Below, one piece after another: positions 1-6,744 of a DNA stretch of 37,955 bases. This DNA comes from Elusimicrobia bacterium CG1_02_56_21. Lineage in GTDB: Bacteria; Elusimicrobiota; Elusimicrobia; Elusimicrobiales; UBA9959. A program made the translations under genes and the position numbers. The stretch's first letter is position 1, and each line of letters begins with the position of its first letter. Below the pieces are notes generated by a model. It had not been told where the DNA came from. It did no database searches and saw only the letters and a program-made list of their open reading frames with translations. The stretch is from the NCBI GenBank assembly GCA_001871115.1, contig MNUR01000097.1:1-37955 (forward strand), written 5' to 3'.

Positions 1-219
1 CAGGCCTTGCTGGCGCTGGATAATCCCGGGCAGTATCTGCGGGAGGGCGTTACGCTGGAGGACCTGAAGATGATAGCGGACGCACATAGCCACAACGGGT
101 TTGCGCGGCTTATGCAGGTGGCGAAGGACAGGCTGTTCAAAAAAGTGCTGCCTACGGGTACTGCGGCGATACGAAAAGGAGGCCTGGCTAAAGAATTACT
201 ACGGAGTAATGCCGGGTGA
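1..219 (+). CDS. C-terminal end of a transposase (partial, runs in from upstream)
   Basis: The reading frame is open from the first base and stops at TGA 217-219, so this is the 3' part of a gene beginning outside the window. The 72 visible residues include LREGVTLEDLKMIADAHS and ARLMQVAKDRLFKKV. From memory this resembles the tail of DDE integrase-type transposases of the kind that starts at 36930 on the right edge. The assignment is supported by the sequence right after the stop: 220-231 is a 12 bp exact inverted match to the terminal repeats at the start of the right-hand IS. The domain itself carries no catalytic motif, so identity rests on context and recollection. It could also be an unrelated gene end. 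Confidence 0.5.
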   Translation, partial: QALLALDNPGQYLREGVTLEDLKMIADAHSHNGFARLMQVAKDRLFKKVLPTGTAAIRKGGLAKELLRSNAG

Positions 220-237
220 TTTCATGCTCATCTTGGA
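220..237. repeat. IS right-end terminal repeat (degenerate)
   Basis: TTTCATGCTCAT at 220-231 is the exact reverse complement of ATGAGCATGAAA, present twice at the other edge (within 825-847 and 859-881 of the 36 kb block). The match resumes as TTGGA after about five missing bases. This is what the right end of the same IS family would look like just after its transposase stop codon. Confidence 0.5.
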
Positions 238-266
238 TTAGAAAATGCTGGCAGCCTTTAAAGCAA

Positions 267-290
267 GAACCCTCCCGGCCGGGAGGGTTC
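267..290. repeat. Perfect 24 bp palindrome
   Basis: GAACCCTCCCGG followed immediately by its exact reverse complement CCGGGAGGGTTC, with no loop. It directly abuts the inverted repeat beginning at 291. It could be an operator-like site or part of a small mobile element. No function is assigned. Confidence 0.8.
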
Positions 291-358
291 AAGTTCGGAT
301 TTTACACCCGCTCCTTAAATCTGGCTCCCCGAGCCGGTGTAGAATCCGAACTTTTTTT
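291..358 (+). terminator. Long inverted repeat followed by T tract (terminator-like)
   Basis: AAGTTCGGATT (291-301) returns as AATCCGAACTT (343-353). The pairing continues inward through TACACCCGCTC and GAGCCGGTGTA, giving a stem of about 23 bp with two mismatches, then a run of T to 358. It fits a rho-independent terminator on the plus strand, for the transposase end or as part of an insertion. A small inner hairpin GGCTC-CCC-GAGCC sits in the loop. Confidence 0.6.
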
Positions 359-442
359 ACCTTCCCTGTCATAATCGGCATAAATCAAGCCAGGAATAAC
401 CGAGCAGGGATTGTCTTGCCTTTGGCGAAAGAATGGTTGCCT

Positions 443-706
443 ATGGAGGAACTGCCCAAGCCAAAGGTTAAACCCGCCCTAGGGGCAATTCTGGCGGGTT
501 TAGGGCCAATTAAAACCCTTGGTGATAAAATCAGATACTACCGAATCAAGAATTTGTTTAAACAAGAAGATTTAGCGAAAAGGCTAGGGGTAGGGACATC
601 CGCAGTTTGCCAATGGGAAGGGGACCAGACATCACCTAGTGCAAATCATTTGGAAAATCTTTTAAGGGTATTGAAGATTTCTCCTGACCCTACTCCTCTA
701 ATCTAA
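443..706 (+). CDS. Small XRE-type helix-turn-helix protein
   Basis: An 87-residue protein starting at ATG 443. The frame is open upstream to 245, but that stretch crosses the palindrome and terminator hairpin, so the later start is preferred. After a short proline/lysine-rich N-terminus comes one HTH_3/Cro-CI-like domain (about residues 25-75) with the hallmark run KQEDLAKRLGVGTSAVCQWE, where the recognition helix is GTSAVCQWE. Proteins of this size usually bind DNA as small repressors or are solitary HTH proteins of unknown role. It stands alone between an IS end and an oppositely oriented gene and has no toxin partner. The target is unknown; the upstream palindrome is a possible operator, by inference only. 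Confidence 0.65.
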   Translation: MEELPKPKVKPALGAILAGLGPIKTLGDKIRYYRIKNLFKQEDLAKRLGVGTSAVCQWEGDQTSPSANHLENLLRVLKISPDPTPLI

Positions 707-811
707 CCCTCCTGTAATTCCGCCCCCCATCGGGGACCTCCCCCCGTTGCACCTGTAGGAAGCATGGACGCGTGCATCATCAGTTTCCCCCGCCTTTTCC
801 CATTTAAGGTT

Positions 812-1915
812 TTATGGCTTACTAGCCTCAGGTACGATGACGGTCGCTATCACCGCCTCGTCGCAGGCATAAGAAAAGACGGCACTGGTCGTAGTGGTCA
901 CGGCTGGCACCGTCCAGTAGAAACCGAAGGCCGTCCCGGTCGGCAGGACACGTGAGCTCACGGGCGTCGGGATATCGTCGTCAGGCCCTCCGACAGAACT
1001 TGCCGCCTTTACCTTCCAATAATCAACGCGGCCTAACGGCGGGAGACAGAAATAAATGCTCCGCGCCTTGGCGCCGGCCGGGAGTCTGAAATAAAACGCG
1101 CCGTCGGCGCCGCGTTTCGGCACGGCATCCAACCACTCTCCCGAAGCCGCGCGCAAGGCTATTTTAAGCGTAGCGCCCTTTACCCAGGCGCGGTTGCCTC
1201 CGGGCACGGCCTTTTCCTCGAAGAGCGTGGTCTTGGGGTCAAAACGCGCCGCGCAGGCCAGCACAGCGAGGTTCTCGGAAGGGTCCAGGAGCTCCCGTCT
1301 GAAGCCGGCCGTGTCCTCGTTCCAGAAATAGGCCGCGGCGCCTTCTTGCTCCGGACCCGACAAGTAAGTCTCCCAGGCTTTAACCTCGCGCAGAGCGAAG
1401 CCGTCATTCACCTGCCCAAGCGTATGCGGCGCGGAATCGCCCACGGTATAGCTGCACCCCTTTTTTTGGAACACCAGCGTCTCGCGCGGGCCGGTGTCCG
1501 CCCCGCCCACTCTGGAGCGAACGTCGACCAGATGGTACGAAGTCCCGTCGGAAACGAGGGCGAGCACAACGGCAGCCTTACCATTATGCCCGGCCAGCAC
1601 CACGTCTTCCGCGCCGTCCCCGTTGAAATCGGCCCGGACCGCATAAGGGAAGGAACCGGCGGAGTACGGATACCAGGCCAGCGCAACCTCCGGATAGTCT
1701 GCATTGCGCCAAAGCCGAAGCGCCGGCAGACGTTCCTGCAGCATCGCCGTGAACCCTGGCGGCAGCGGGATGTCCCGCACCGTGACCGTTGCAGCCGGAG
1801 CAGCATAAGCGGAACTGACGGCCTTCGCTACTGCATCGATTCTTCCGCTCGGCGCGGCCGCTCCGTCCAGGCACAGCAAACACGCGATAAGACCTGCGAA
1901 AAGTATCTTTCTCAT
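812..1915 (-). CDS. Exported protein with an FG-GAP/VCBS-like repeat, function unknown
   Basis: A 367-residue protein from the ATG at 1915; an earlier in-frame start at 1990 is rejected because MRKILFAGLIACLLCLDGAAA from 1915 is a good signal peptide. GAGGGTCAGGAT precedes that ATG. Residues 96-104 (DFNGDGAED) match the calcium-loop pattern D-x-N-x-D-G-x-x-D of FG-GAP/VCBS repeats, with the following VVLAG strand typical of them. Only one clear copy is visible, so a full propeller is not demonstrated. The C-terminal half has beta-strand character and no motif I recognise. Probably periplasmic or surface-exposed. It is a single gene, with its own putative promoter at 1962-1990, lying downstream of the tRNA-Gln terminator. 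Confidence 0.6.
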   Translation of the reverse strand: MRKILFAGLIACLLCLDGAAAPSGRIDAVAKAVSSAYAAPAATVTVRDIPLPPGFTAMLQERLPALRLWRNADYPEVALAWYPYSAGSFPYAVRADFNGDGAEDVVLAGHNGKAAVVLALVSDGTSYHLVDVRSRVGGADTGPRETLVFQKKGCSYTVGDSAPHTLGQVNDGFALREVKAWETYLSGPEQEGAAAYFWNEDTAGFRRELLDPSENLAVLACAARFDPKTTLFEEKAVPGGNRAWVKGATLKIALRAASGEWLDAVPKRGADGAFYFRLPAGAKARSIYFCLPPLGRVDYWKVKAASSVGGPDDDIPTPVSSRVLPTGTAFGFYWTVPAVTTTTSAVFSYACDEAVIATVIVPEASKP

Positions 1916-1961
1916 ATCCTGACCCTCTAATCTAGTCCGCATCAAAACTGCGCTTTTGTGT

Positions 1962-1990
1962 GTATTACCCCATACATCGGAATGATTCAA
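1962..1990 (-). promoter_or_regulatory. Putative sigma-70-type promoter for the FG-GAP-like gene
   Basis: Read on the minus strand: TTGAAT (1990-1985), a 17 bp spacer, then TAATAC (1967-1962). This predicts a start near 1956 and a leader of about 40 nt before ATG 1915. Confidence 0.35.
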
Positions 1991-2001
1991 CTATACCAAA
2001 C

Positions 2002-2037
2002 AAAAAGGCCCTGGCAAAACTGTTTTGCCAGGGCCTT
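2002..2037 (-). terminator. Rho-independent terminator of tRNA-Gln
   Basis: AAGGCCCTGGCAAAA (2005-2019) pairs with TTTTGCCAGGGCCTT (2023-2037), a 15 bp perfect stem. On the minus strand it is followed by a T tract (2006-2002). It lies 12 nt downstream of the tRNA-Gln 3' end. Confidence 0.85.
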
Positions 2038-2048
2038 GAAAGCGGGAA

Positions 2049-2119
2049 CTCCGGGACTAGGATTCGAACCTAGAAAAGAGGATTCAGAGTCCTCTGTGAT
2101 ACCATTTCACCATCCCGGA
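2049..2119 (-). tRNA. tRNA-Gln (CTG anticodon)
   Basis: On the minus strand the acceptor stem TCCGGGA (2119-2113) pairs with TCCCGGA (2056-2050), with discriminator G at 2049. The anticodon arm is GAGGA-CTCTGAA-TCCTC, giving anticodon CUG, and the T arm reads CTAGG-TTCGAAT-CCTAG. The U1-A72 pair and G73 are known glutamine identity elements. CCA is not encoded. Length is 71 nt. Confidence 0.95.
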
Positions 2120-2129
2120 ATATTGTGTT

Positions 2130-2159
2130 ATTATATACTTTTTACGGGCACTTATTCAA
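2130..2159 (-). promoter_or_regulatory. Putative promoter of tRNA-Gln
   Basis: Minus strand: TTGAAT (2159-2154), 18 bp spacer, perfect TATAAT (2135-2130), about 10 bp upstream of the tRNA 5' end at 2119. Confidence 0.5.
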
Positions 2160-2221
2160 AACGCGCACCGCAGCGCCAGCAAAATGTATACTATACGCAC
2201 AGTATCAAACCCGGGGGGACC

Positions 2222-3541
2222 TTGCACGACTTATCCGCGGAAATCACCGTAATTTGCTTAATGCTGGGCTTTAACGCCGCCTTTGCGGCTTATGAGATGG
2301 CTCTGGCTTCTGTTTCTAAATCCAGAATAAAACATTTACATGAAATGAACGTCCCCGGGGCCGATTCCGCGAATTTCATGAAGAGCCGCCTTGAGGCCAG
2401 CCTCTCTCTTATCCAGATCGGGATAACGCTTGCGGCCGCGGCCGCGGCCGCGACCGGCGGCGTGCTGATAACCGAATATTTATCGCCCTTGTTAAGCGGG
2501 AACCTGGACTTAACAAGGGGAACGGCCGAGGCCCTCGGGCTGATTATTTTCGTCCTGCCCCTGAGTTTTGCCACCATAGTTTTCGGAGAACTCGTCCCCA
2601 AAGTTTTCGCCATAGAAAACAAGGAGTTTATTCTTCTTAAACTGTCCCCCCTTTTCAAAGCCCTCTACCTTTTCGCTTACCCGCTGCTGATGGTCTTTGA
2701 GTTTATAGTTAAAGGGCTGATAGCAGGAACCAACGCACTGCTTCCCGGCAAGAGACAATATCACGAAAAAGCGGCCCTGTCCGAACTGAGGATTGCCGCC
2801 GCCCAGGCCAGGGATGAAAGCCTGATAGGCAGGATGGAAGAGCGGATAGTGAACTCCGCCACCGCGCTTTCCCTGCGCAAAGTAGAAGAACTCGCTATCC
2901 CGGTCTCGGCTATCTCCTATATCCCGGCGGAAATGACGCTGCAGGAAGCGCTGATCCGCGCCCATATGGACCTGCATACCCGGTTCCCCGTATCGAAGTG
3001 GGACAATTCACCCGAGGAAATAATCGGCTACATAAATTTCAAAGACATAGTAACCGCTCTCAAGATGCAGGTTAAATCCCCCGACATAGCCGGAATAACG
3101 CGCCCCATACAAAAGATCCCTGCCGGAACCCCTGTGCCCAGGGCCCTGGAGGAAATGATAGCCAAAAGCGTGCATATGGCAGTGATAACCGGCAGTGGAG
3201 GAGAGTTCCTGGGACTGCTTACGCTTGAAGACATAATAGCCCAACTGGTCGGAACTATAAAGGACGAATACGACCACCTGCCCTCCTACCTTTACGCGGC
3301 CGGCGGCGGCCTGATGGCAGGCGGCGGGGCGGACATGGCGGAGATCTTAAGAAAGCTGGAGCTTAAGCCGGATACCGGCAATATCTCGCTTGCGGCCTGG
3401 GTGGAAAAACAGCTCAAACGCCATCCGAGGGGCAGCGAACTTCTTAAACACGGCGACGTTAGAATCCTGGTAAGAAAAACCCGGAGACATAAAGTCTCCG
3501 AGGCATTTATAAGAAAAATCCCGGGCCCGCCCGGTATTTAG
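2222..3541 (+). CDS. CNNM (DUF21)-CBS-CorC/HlyC family membrane protein
   Basis: Start chosen at TTG 2222, preceded by a G-rich Shine-Dalgarno (GGGGGACC). The open frame extends further upstream only through the antisense tRNA-Gln, so it is not coding there. The product is 439 residues. An N-terminal DUF21 region (about 1-190) has several hydrophobic segments, including MLGFNAAFAAYEMALASVS, typical of this family. A CBS pair follows (about 200-330; SKWDNSPEEIIGYINFKDIV and the second motif GEFLGLLTLEDIIAQLVG), then a C-terminal CorC/HlyC transporter-associated domain. Family members take part in magnesium or other divalent cation efflux/homeostasis. A run of seven alanines sits where a transmembrane helix begins. 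Monocistronic; tRNA-Pro follows by 50 nt. Confidence 0.85.
   Translation: MHDLSAEITVICLMLGFNAAFAAYEMALASVSKSRIKHLHEMNVPGADSANFMKSRLEASLSLIQIGITLAAAAAAATGGVLITEYLSPLLSGNLDLTRGTAEALGLIIFVLPLSFATIVFGELVPKVFAIENKEFILLKLSPLFKALYLFAYPLLMVFEFIVKGLIAGTNALLPGKRQYHEKAALSELRIAAAQARDESLIGRMEERIVNSATALSLRKVEELAIPVSAISYIPAEMTLQEALIRAHMDLHTRFPVSKWDNSPEEIIGYINFKDIVTALKMQVKSPDIAGITRPIQKIPAGTPVPRALEEMIAKSVHMAVITGSGGEFLGLLTLEDIIAQLVGTIKDEYDHLPSYLYAAGGGLMAGGGADMAEILRKLELKPDTGNISLAAWVEKQLKRHPRGSELLKHGDVRILVRKTRRHKVSEAFIRKIPGPPGI
2432..2452 (+). repeat. Tandem GCGGCC hexamers inside the DUF21 gene
   Basis: Three and a half copies of GCGGCC create three overlapping NotI-like sites (GCGGCCGC) and encode the poly-alanine run. 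In-frame hexamer repeats like this can change copy number without shifting frame. Confidence 0.8.
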
Positions 3542-3591
3542 TAAAATATAAACGTTATCCACACCGCGCTGAGGCGCGTGGTCCGGCAATT

Positions 3592-3663
3592 CGGGGCATA
3601 GTGAAATGGTTCTCACGCGTGCTTTGGGAGCATGAGTTCCGAGTCCGATTCTCGGTGCCCCGA
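3592..3663 (+). tRNA. tRNA-Pro (TGG anticodon)
   Basis: Acceptor stem CGGGGCA (3592-3598) pairs with TGCCCCG (3656-3662), with discriminator A at 3663. The D stem is GTGA/TCAC, the anticodon arm CGTGC-TTTGGGA-GCATG gives UGG, and the T arm is CCGAG-TCCGATT-CTCGG. The C1-G72 pair with A73 is characteristic of bacterial tRNA-Pro. The T loop begins TCC rather than the usual TTC, a minor oddity. CCA is not encoded; TTCTTTTT follows and may end transcription. Confidence 0.92.
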
Positions 3664-3690
3664 TTCTTTTTAAATACTGTCCTCCGCTAA

Positions 3691-4827
3691 TTACTTGCGC
3701 GGAAACCAGATGGTAAATGTCATTCCCGGGCCTGACTGGTTTTTCTGCGCCTCCACACCCCCTCCATGCGCCTCGGTAATATGCTTTACCGTGGCGAGCC
3801 CCAGGCCAATGCCTCCCACCCCGCGCGTCAGGTAATCGGCGGCCTGGAAGAAACCGTAAAAGATCCGGGGAAGGTCCTCATCGCTTACCGCGCAGCCGGT
3901 ATCTTTAAAGGAGAAGGTTAACTTGTCCTGCAGATACGCCGCCTTCACTTCCACGGAACCGCCGCGCGTATTAAACTTGACCGCATTGGTCAGAAGCTGT
4001 TTGAATACCGGAGCTAGAATTTCTTTATCGGCCGGAATCAGGTAGGGTTCACCCTCGAAAGACAGAGCAATAGACACCCCCATTCCCTCGCTGAGAAAAG
4101 CGAGTTCACGCACGGCTCCCTCCAGTACGGGGCGAAGGTCAGCATCCGCCTTTTTCAGCTTCACCCCTCCTTTAAGCAGATCGCTGAACAAAAGCAGCTC
4201 TTCGATAATAAGATGCAGGTGCTTAAGAGCTTTATCGCCGCGGGTCCACAGCTCCCGCTCTTTTTCGTCTTTAAGCTGCGCGCTCAGCAATTGGCAGGAA
4301 CCCATGGCTATGGCCAGCGGAGTACGGAGTTCATGGTTAATCCTGCCCAGGAAAGCGTCCTTTGCCCGCTCGGAATTCTTAAGCTGCGAATAGGCAGACT
4401 CAAGCTCCGCTTTAAGGGATTTTTCCCGCTCCAGTTCGGAATAAAGCCGGGATTTCTCCATAGTGTTGCGGACTACGCTCTCAAGATATACCGGCGAAAA
4501 AGGCTTTACCAGGTATTCCATCGCCCCGGCTTTTATACCGCCTATCGCGGTTTGTATCGTCGGATCCGCCGTCATCATGATAATACTGGTACAAGGAGAG
4601 ATATTGCGGATTTCGCCTGAAAGGTCGACCCCGCTGCCGGCGCTGTCTATATTAATATCCGTCAGGACAAGGTCGAAGGTCTTCCGGTGGAAAGCCTTGC
4701 GGGCGCCCGCGCTGGAGGAGGCCCCCTCTACTTCGGAGCAAAAAGCCTTCAGTATCCTTATACAAAGATAAAGCATATCCCGGTCATCATCGATGACCAG
4801 GACCGAAATTTCAAGATTTTTCATCAT
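3691..4827 (-). CDS. Hybrid receiver-histidine kinase (REC-HisKA-HATPase)
   Basis: A 378-residue cytoplasmic two-component protein. Residues 8-125 form a receiver domain: acidic patch DDD at 13-15, phospho-acceptor D57 in VLTDINI, and the conserved KP after YLV. A coiled linker (about 125-155) leads to a HisKA dimerisation domain with H165 in INHELRTPL, then an HATPase_c domain with N-box QLLTNAVKFN and G2 box GIGLGLA. The G1 box reads DTGCAVSDEDLP instead of the usual DTGxGI, so ATP binding may be atypical. No sensor domain or membrane segment is present; input probably comes by phosphorylation of the receiver. Two consecutive ATGs (4827 and 4824) follow a run of G; the first overlaps the stop of the small upstream frame as ATGA. 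Confidence 0.85.
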   Translation of the reverse strand: MMKNLEISVLVIDDDRDMLYLCIRILKAFCSEVEGASSSAGARKAFHRKTFDLVLTDINIDSAGSGVDLSGEIRNISPCTSIIMMTADPTIQTAIGGIKAGAMEYLVKPFSPVYLESVVRNTMEKSRLYSELEREKSLKAELESAYSQLKNSERAKDAFLGRINHELRTPLAIAMGSCQLLSAQLKDEKERELWTRGDKALKHLHLIIEELLLFSDLLKGGVKLKKADADLRPVLEGAVRELAFLSEGMGVSIALSFEGEPYLIPADKEILAPVFKQLLTNAVKFNTRGGSVEVKAAYLQDKLTFSFKDTGCAVSDEDLPRIFYGFFQAADYLTRGVGGIGLGLATVKHITEAHGGGVEAQKNQSGPGMTFTIWFPRK

Positions 4828-4982
4828 CCCCCCCCCGGCAAAAAGCCCCAGCGGTTTTCAAGAAATGCGGCAAGTCCGCGCTTTATGGCTGAGCCTGGCG
4901 CTTTACGGAATTCCTCGTCAGGCAGCAAGGTCCCGCTTTTCTCTATATCCCCTATCTCAAGCAGAACCCGGTATGCGCAAAA
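4824..4982 (-). pseudogene. Orphan reading-frame fragment coupled to the kinase gene
   Basis: On the minus strand the frame after TAA 4985-4983 is open for 52 codons and ends in TGA at 4826-4824, overlapping the kinase ATG as ATGA. The translated stretch has the composition of a real protein (for example RVLLEIGDIEKSGTLLPDEE and KRGLAAFLENRWGF), with many charged residues and no low complexity. There is no ATG or GTG in it; the only conventional alternative start is a TTG near the middle. It is therefore either the 3' remnant of a decayed gene or a small gene with an unusual start. I do not recognise the sequence. The 130 bases upstream (4983-5113) show nothing clearly coding. Confidence 0.4.
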
Positions 4983-5113
4983 TTAACATTCTCATCTATG
5001 CTGCAAAAAGCCAGGCGCCCGTTGGACGCGCAGCGGTAATCGTTGCGGCCGGGGCGCTATTGCTGAAAAAGACTGTTCCGTCCCGCTATTTTATCTCAGC
5101 TCAAACTGACAAC

Positions 5114-5896
5114 TTAAAAACTAAAAACAGCTGCCGCTCCTGAATAGTCGCGGGAATAGACGGGAACAAGCATGGCGGAAGAAGCGCCCGCCCGGTCTTT
5201 CCTGGAAGCGACCCACCGCCCGACGGCAGTTCCCAGGGCAGCCCCGGCAAAAACGTCCGAGGCCCAGTGTTTATCGTCATAAACCCGCTGCAGGGCTACG
5301 CAGGAAGCCAGTGAGTATGCCAGGCCCTTAACCGCCGGCGAATCTGAGCGGGCGGCAAAAACGGAAGCCACGGAAAAAGCGCTGACCGTATGGCCGGAGG
5401 GAAAGGAAGTACGGGCGGTCTTAAAGCGAAAAGGAGTGAACCGGCGCTTCCCGTCATGGGCATAAGGTCTTGCCCGCCCGACAGAATACTTAAGCAGGGT
5501 TCCGGCGGCGTTGGCAGCAAGAAAAGACTCCGCTGCCATCAGGGAAGTCTCCTGCATACGCTCATTTTTCAACAGCAGTCCCGCCCCACCATAAACGGCT
5601 ACTAGCGCCGCGTCATAGCCGCCATTTCCCAGCTTTTCCGCGTTTTTAGCGATATCGTCGTTAAGCCCGGACTTGCTCCTGAGAAAGGCATGCCTTATCT
5701 GCCCGTCTAGAGAATACACGGCCAATCCCCCGGCCGCGAGGGCGCCGAGAAGCAGGAGGTCGTCTTTGCATATGCGGGCCGGCGAAGAAACGGTTCTGCC
5801 GGCGGAATACAGAGTGTCATTAAGGAAGCCAGACGCGAGAGCTGATGCGGGACAGAGCAAAAGGAAAGTAAGAATAAGTTCAAAGAAGCATTTCAT
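5114..5896 (-). CDS. PAP2 superfamily phosphatase, exported
   Basis: 260 residues with an N-terminal signal peptide (MKCFFELILTFLLLCPASALA). It carries the three PAP2 signature motifs in order: KYSVGRARP, SFPSGHT and RVYDDKHWASDVFAG, whose histidines and arginine form the vanadium-haloperoxidase-like active site. Such enzymes remove phosphate from lipid phosphates such as undecaprenyl pyrophosphate or phosphatidic acid. Unlike integral PAP2 enzymes, the helices here are only weakly hydrophobic, suggesting a periplasmic or loosely membrane-bound form. Its start overlaps the end of the upstream glycosyltransferase (TGATG), so the two are co-translated. The pairing suggests a polyprenyl-phosphate-dependent glycan or lipid pathway, by inference. 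Confidence 0.85.
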   Translation of the reverse strand: MKCFFELILTFLLLCPASALASGFLNDTLYSAGRTVSSPARICKDDLLLLGALAAGGLAVYSLDGQIRHAFLRSKSGLNDDIAKNAEKLGNGGYDAALVAVYGGAGLLLKNERMQETSLMAAESFLAANAAGTLLKYSVGRARPYAHDGKRRFTPFRFKTARTSFPSGHTVSAFSVASVFAARSDSPAVKGLAYSLASCVALQRVYDDKHWASDVFAGAALGTAVGRWVASRKDRAGASSAMLVPVYSRDYSGAAAVFSF

Positions 5897-6621
5897 CAGC
5901 GTTTTCCTCCGTAAAATATCTTAAGCCGTTTTGGGTCCCTGATTGCGCTGAAAGGCCCGCGCAGGAAATTAAAGCCCTCCGCAATAAATTCAAGAAAGCC
6001 GTACATCCTGAACTTCCTGCCTGAACTGGCATGCCTGGGGGAAGTAATTATTTTAAAGCCAAGGCCTCTCTTCCTGCCCCAGCGCTTAAGCGCGCCGGAA
6101 AATTCTATTTCCTCGGCGGCGTAGAGCCAGGGGTTGAAACCGCCTATAGCGGTAAAAGCGTCCCGCCGGCAGAACAGATAAGACCCGGCGGCAAGACCGA
6201 AAACCCTTGAAATGGAATTCCACAGGCCTGTGAGCACCCTGCCCCAGGCTGGAGGCTCTGGGTCGAAAACTATAAGGGAGCCGCCGCCGCAATACGCCCC
6301 GGCTCTCATAAGGCGCAGCGTTTCAGCCAGCGTGGCTGCCGACAGGCGGGAATCCGCGTCTATAAAAACCAGCCAATCCCCGGAGGCGGCACAGGCCCCT
6401 GTATTACGCGCCCCCGCTATGCGGTTGAGCGGCTCAAAAACCGTTTTAATCCCCCGGGCCGCGGCCAGCGCGGCTGTGCTGTCGGTAGATCTGTTATCGC
6501 AGACTATAATTTCATGCTCCGGCTCTGCGGGCTGGGCCGCAAAAGCCGCCCGTGCGCTGTCTATACACGCGCCGAGAAGCTTTTCTTCGTTAAAAGCGGG
6601 CACCACCACGGAGATCTTCAT
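5896..6621 (-). CDS. GT2-family glycosyltransferase
   Basis: 241 residues. The N-terminal GT-A fold opens with ISVVVPAFNEEKLLGACIDS, the classic family 2 start, then an IVCDNRSTDST nucleotide-sugar strand, and the metal-binding D-x-D as FIDADSR. The acceptor-side region includes AAEEIEFSGALKRWG, matching the ED motif of such enzymes. There is no strong transmembrane segment. The protein probably transfers a sugar from a nucleotide-sugar at the inner face of the membrane; substrate unknown. It is the first gene of a minus-strand unit leading to the PAP2 phosphatase. A TATAAT box lies 6 nt upstream of its ATG, so its transcript may be leaderless. Confidence 0.85.
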   Translation of the reverse strand: MKISVVVPAFNEEKLLGACIDSARAAFAAQPAEPEHEIIVCDNRSTDSTAALAAARGIKTVFEPLNRIAGARNTGACAASGDWLVFIDADSRLSAATLAETLRLMRAGAYCGGGSLIVFDPEPPAWGRVLTGLWNSISRVFGLAAGSYLFCRRDAFTAIGGFNPWLYAAEEIEFSGALKRWGRKRGLGFKIITSPRHASSGRKFRMYGFLEFIAEGFNFLRGPFSAIRDPKRLKIFYGGKR

Positions 6622-6627
6622 ACCTGC

Positions 6628-6655
6628 ATTATAGAATAATATATATTCTTATCAA
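6628..6655 (-). promoter_or_regulatory. Putative promoter of the GT2 gene, leaderless geometry
   Basis: Minus strand: TTGATA (6655-6650), 16 bp spacer, TATAAT (6633-6628). Six bases separate the -10 box from ATG 6621, so the expected start site falls on the A of the start codon. An overlapping alternative -35 (TTGAAA) with -10 TATATT lies just upstream. Confidence 0.4.
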
Positions 6656-6667
6656 GACTTTTCAATT

Positions 6668-6698
6668 TTGGTAGGATAGAGACTATTCTCCTATAAGG
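6668..6698 (+). promoter_or_regulatory. Putative promoter of the C39-NlpC/P60 operon
   Basis: TTGGTA (6668-6673), about 18 bp spacer, TATAAG (6692-6697). It would give a leader of roughly 40 nt before ATG 6745, divergent from the GT2 promoter. Confidence 0.3.
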
Positions 6699-6744
6699 AC
6701 GCCGTACGTAAAAGCATCTACAGGGTTACCGCAGTACTCCGCTT

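Noticed and set aside
267..353. tRNA gene or tRNA fragment
   Set aside because: GTTCAAGTTC and GGCTCCCCGAGCC look tRNA-like, but no cloverleaf could be built; the pairing is better explained as simple inverted repeats.
245..442. N-terminal extension of the HTH protein by 66 codons
   Set aside because: It runs through a perfect palindrome and a terminator hairpin and does not look like protein; ATG 443 is more likely.
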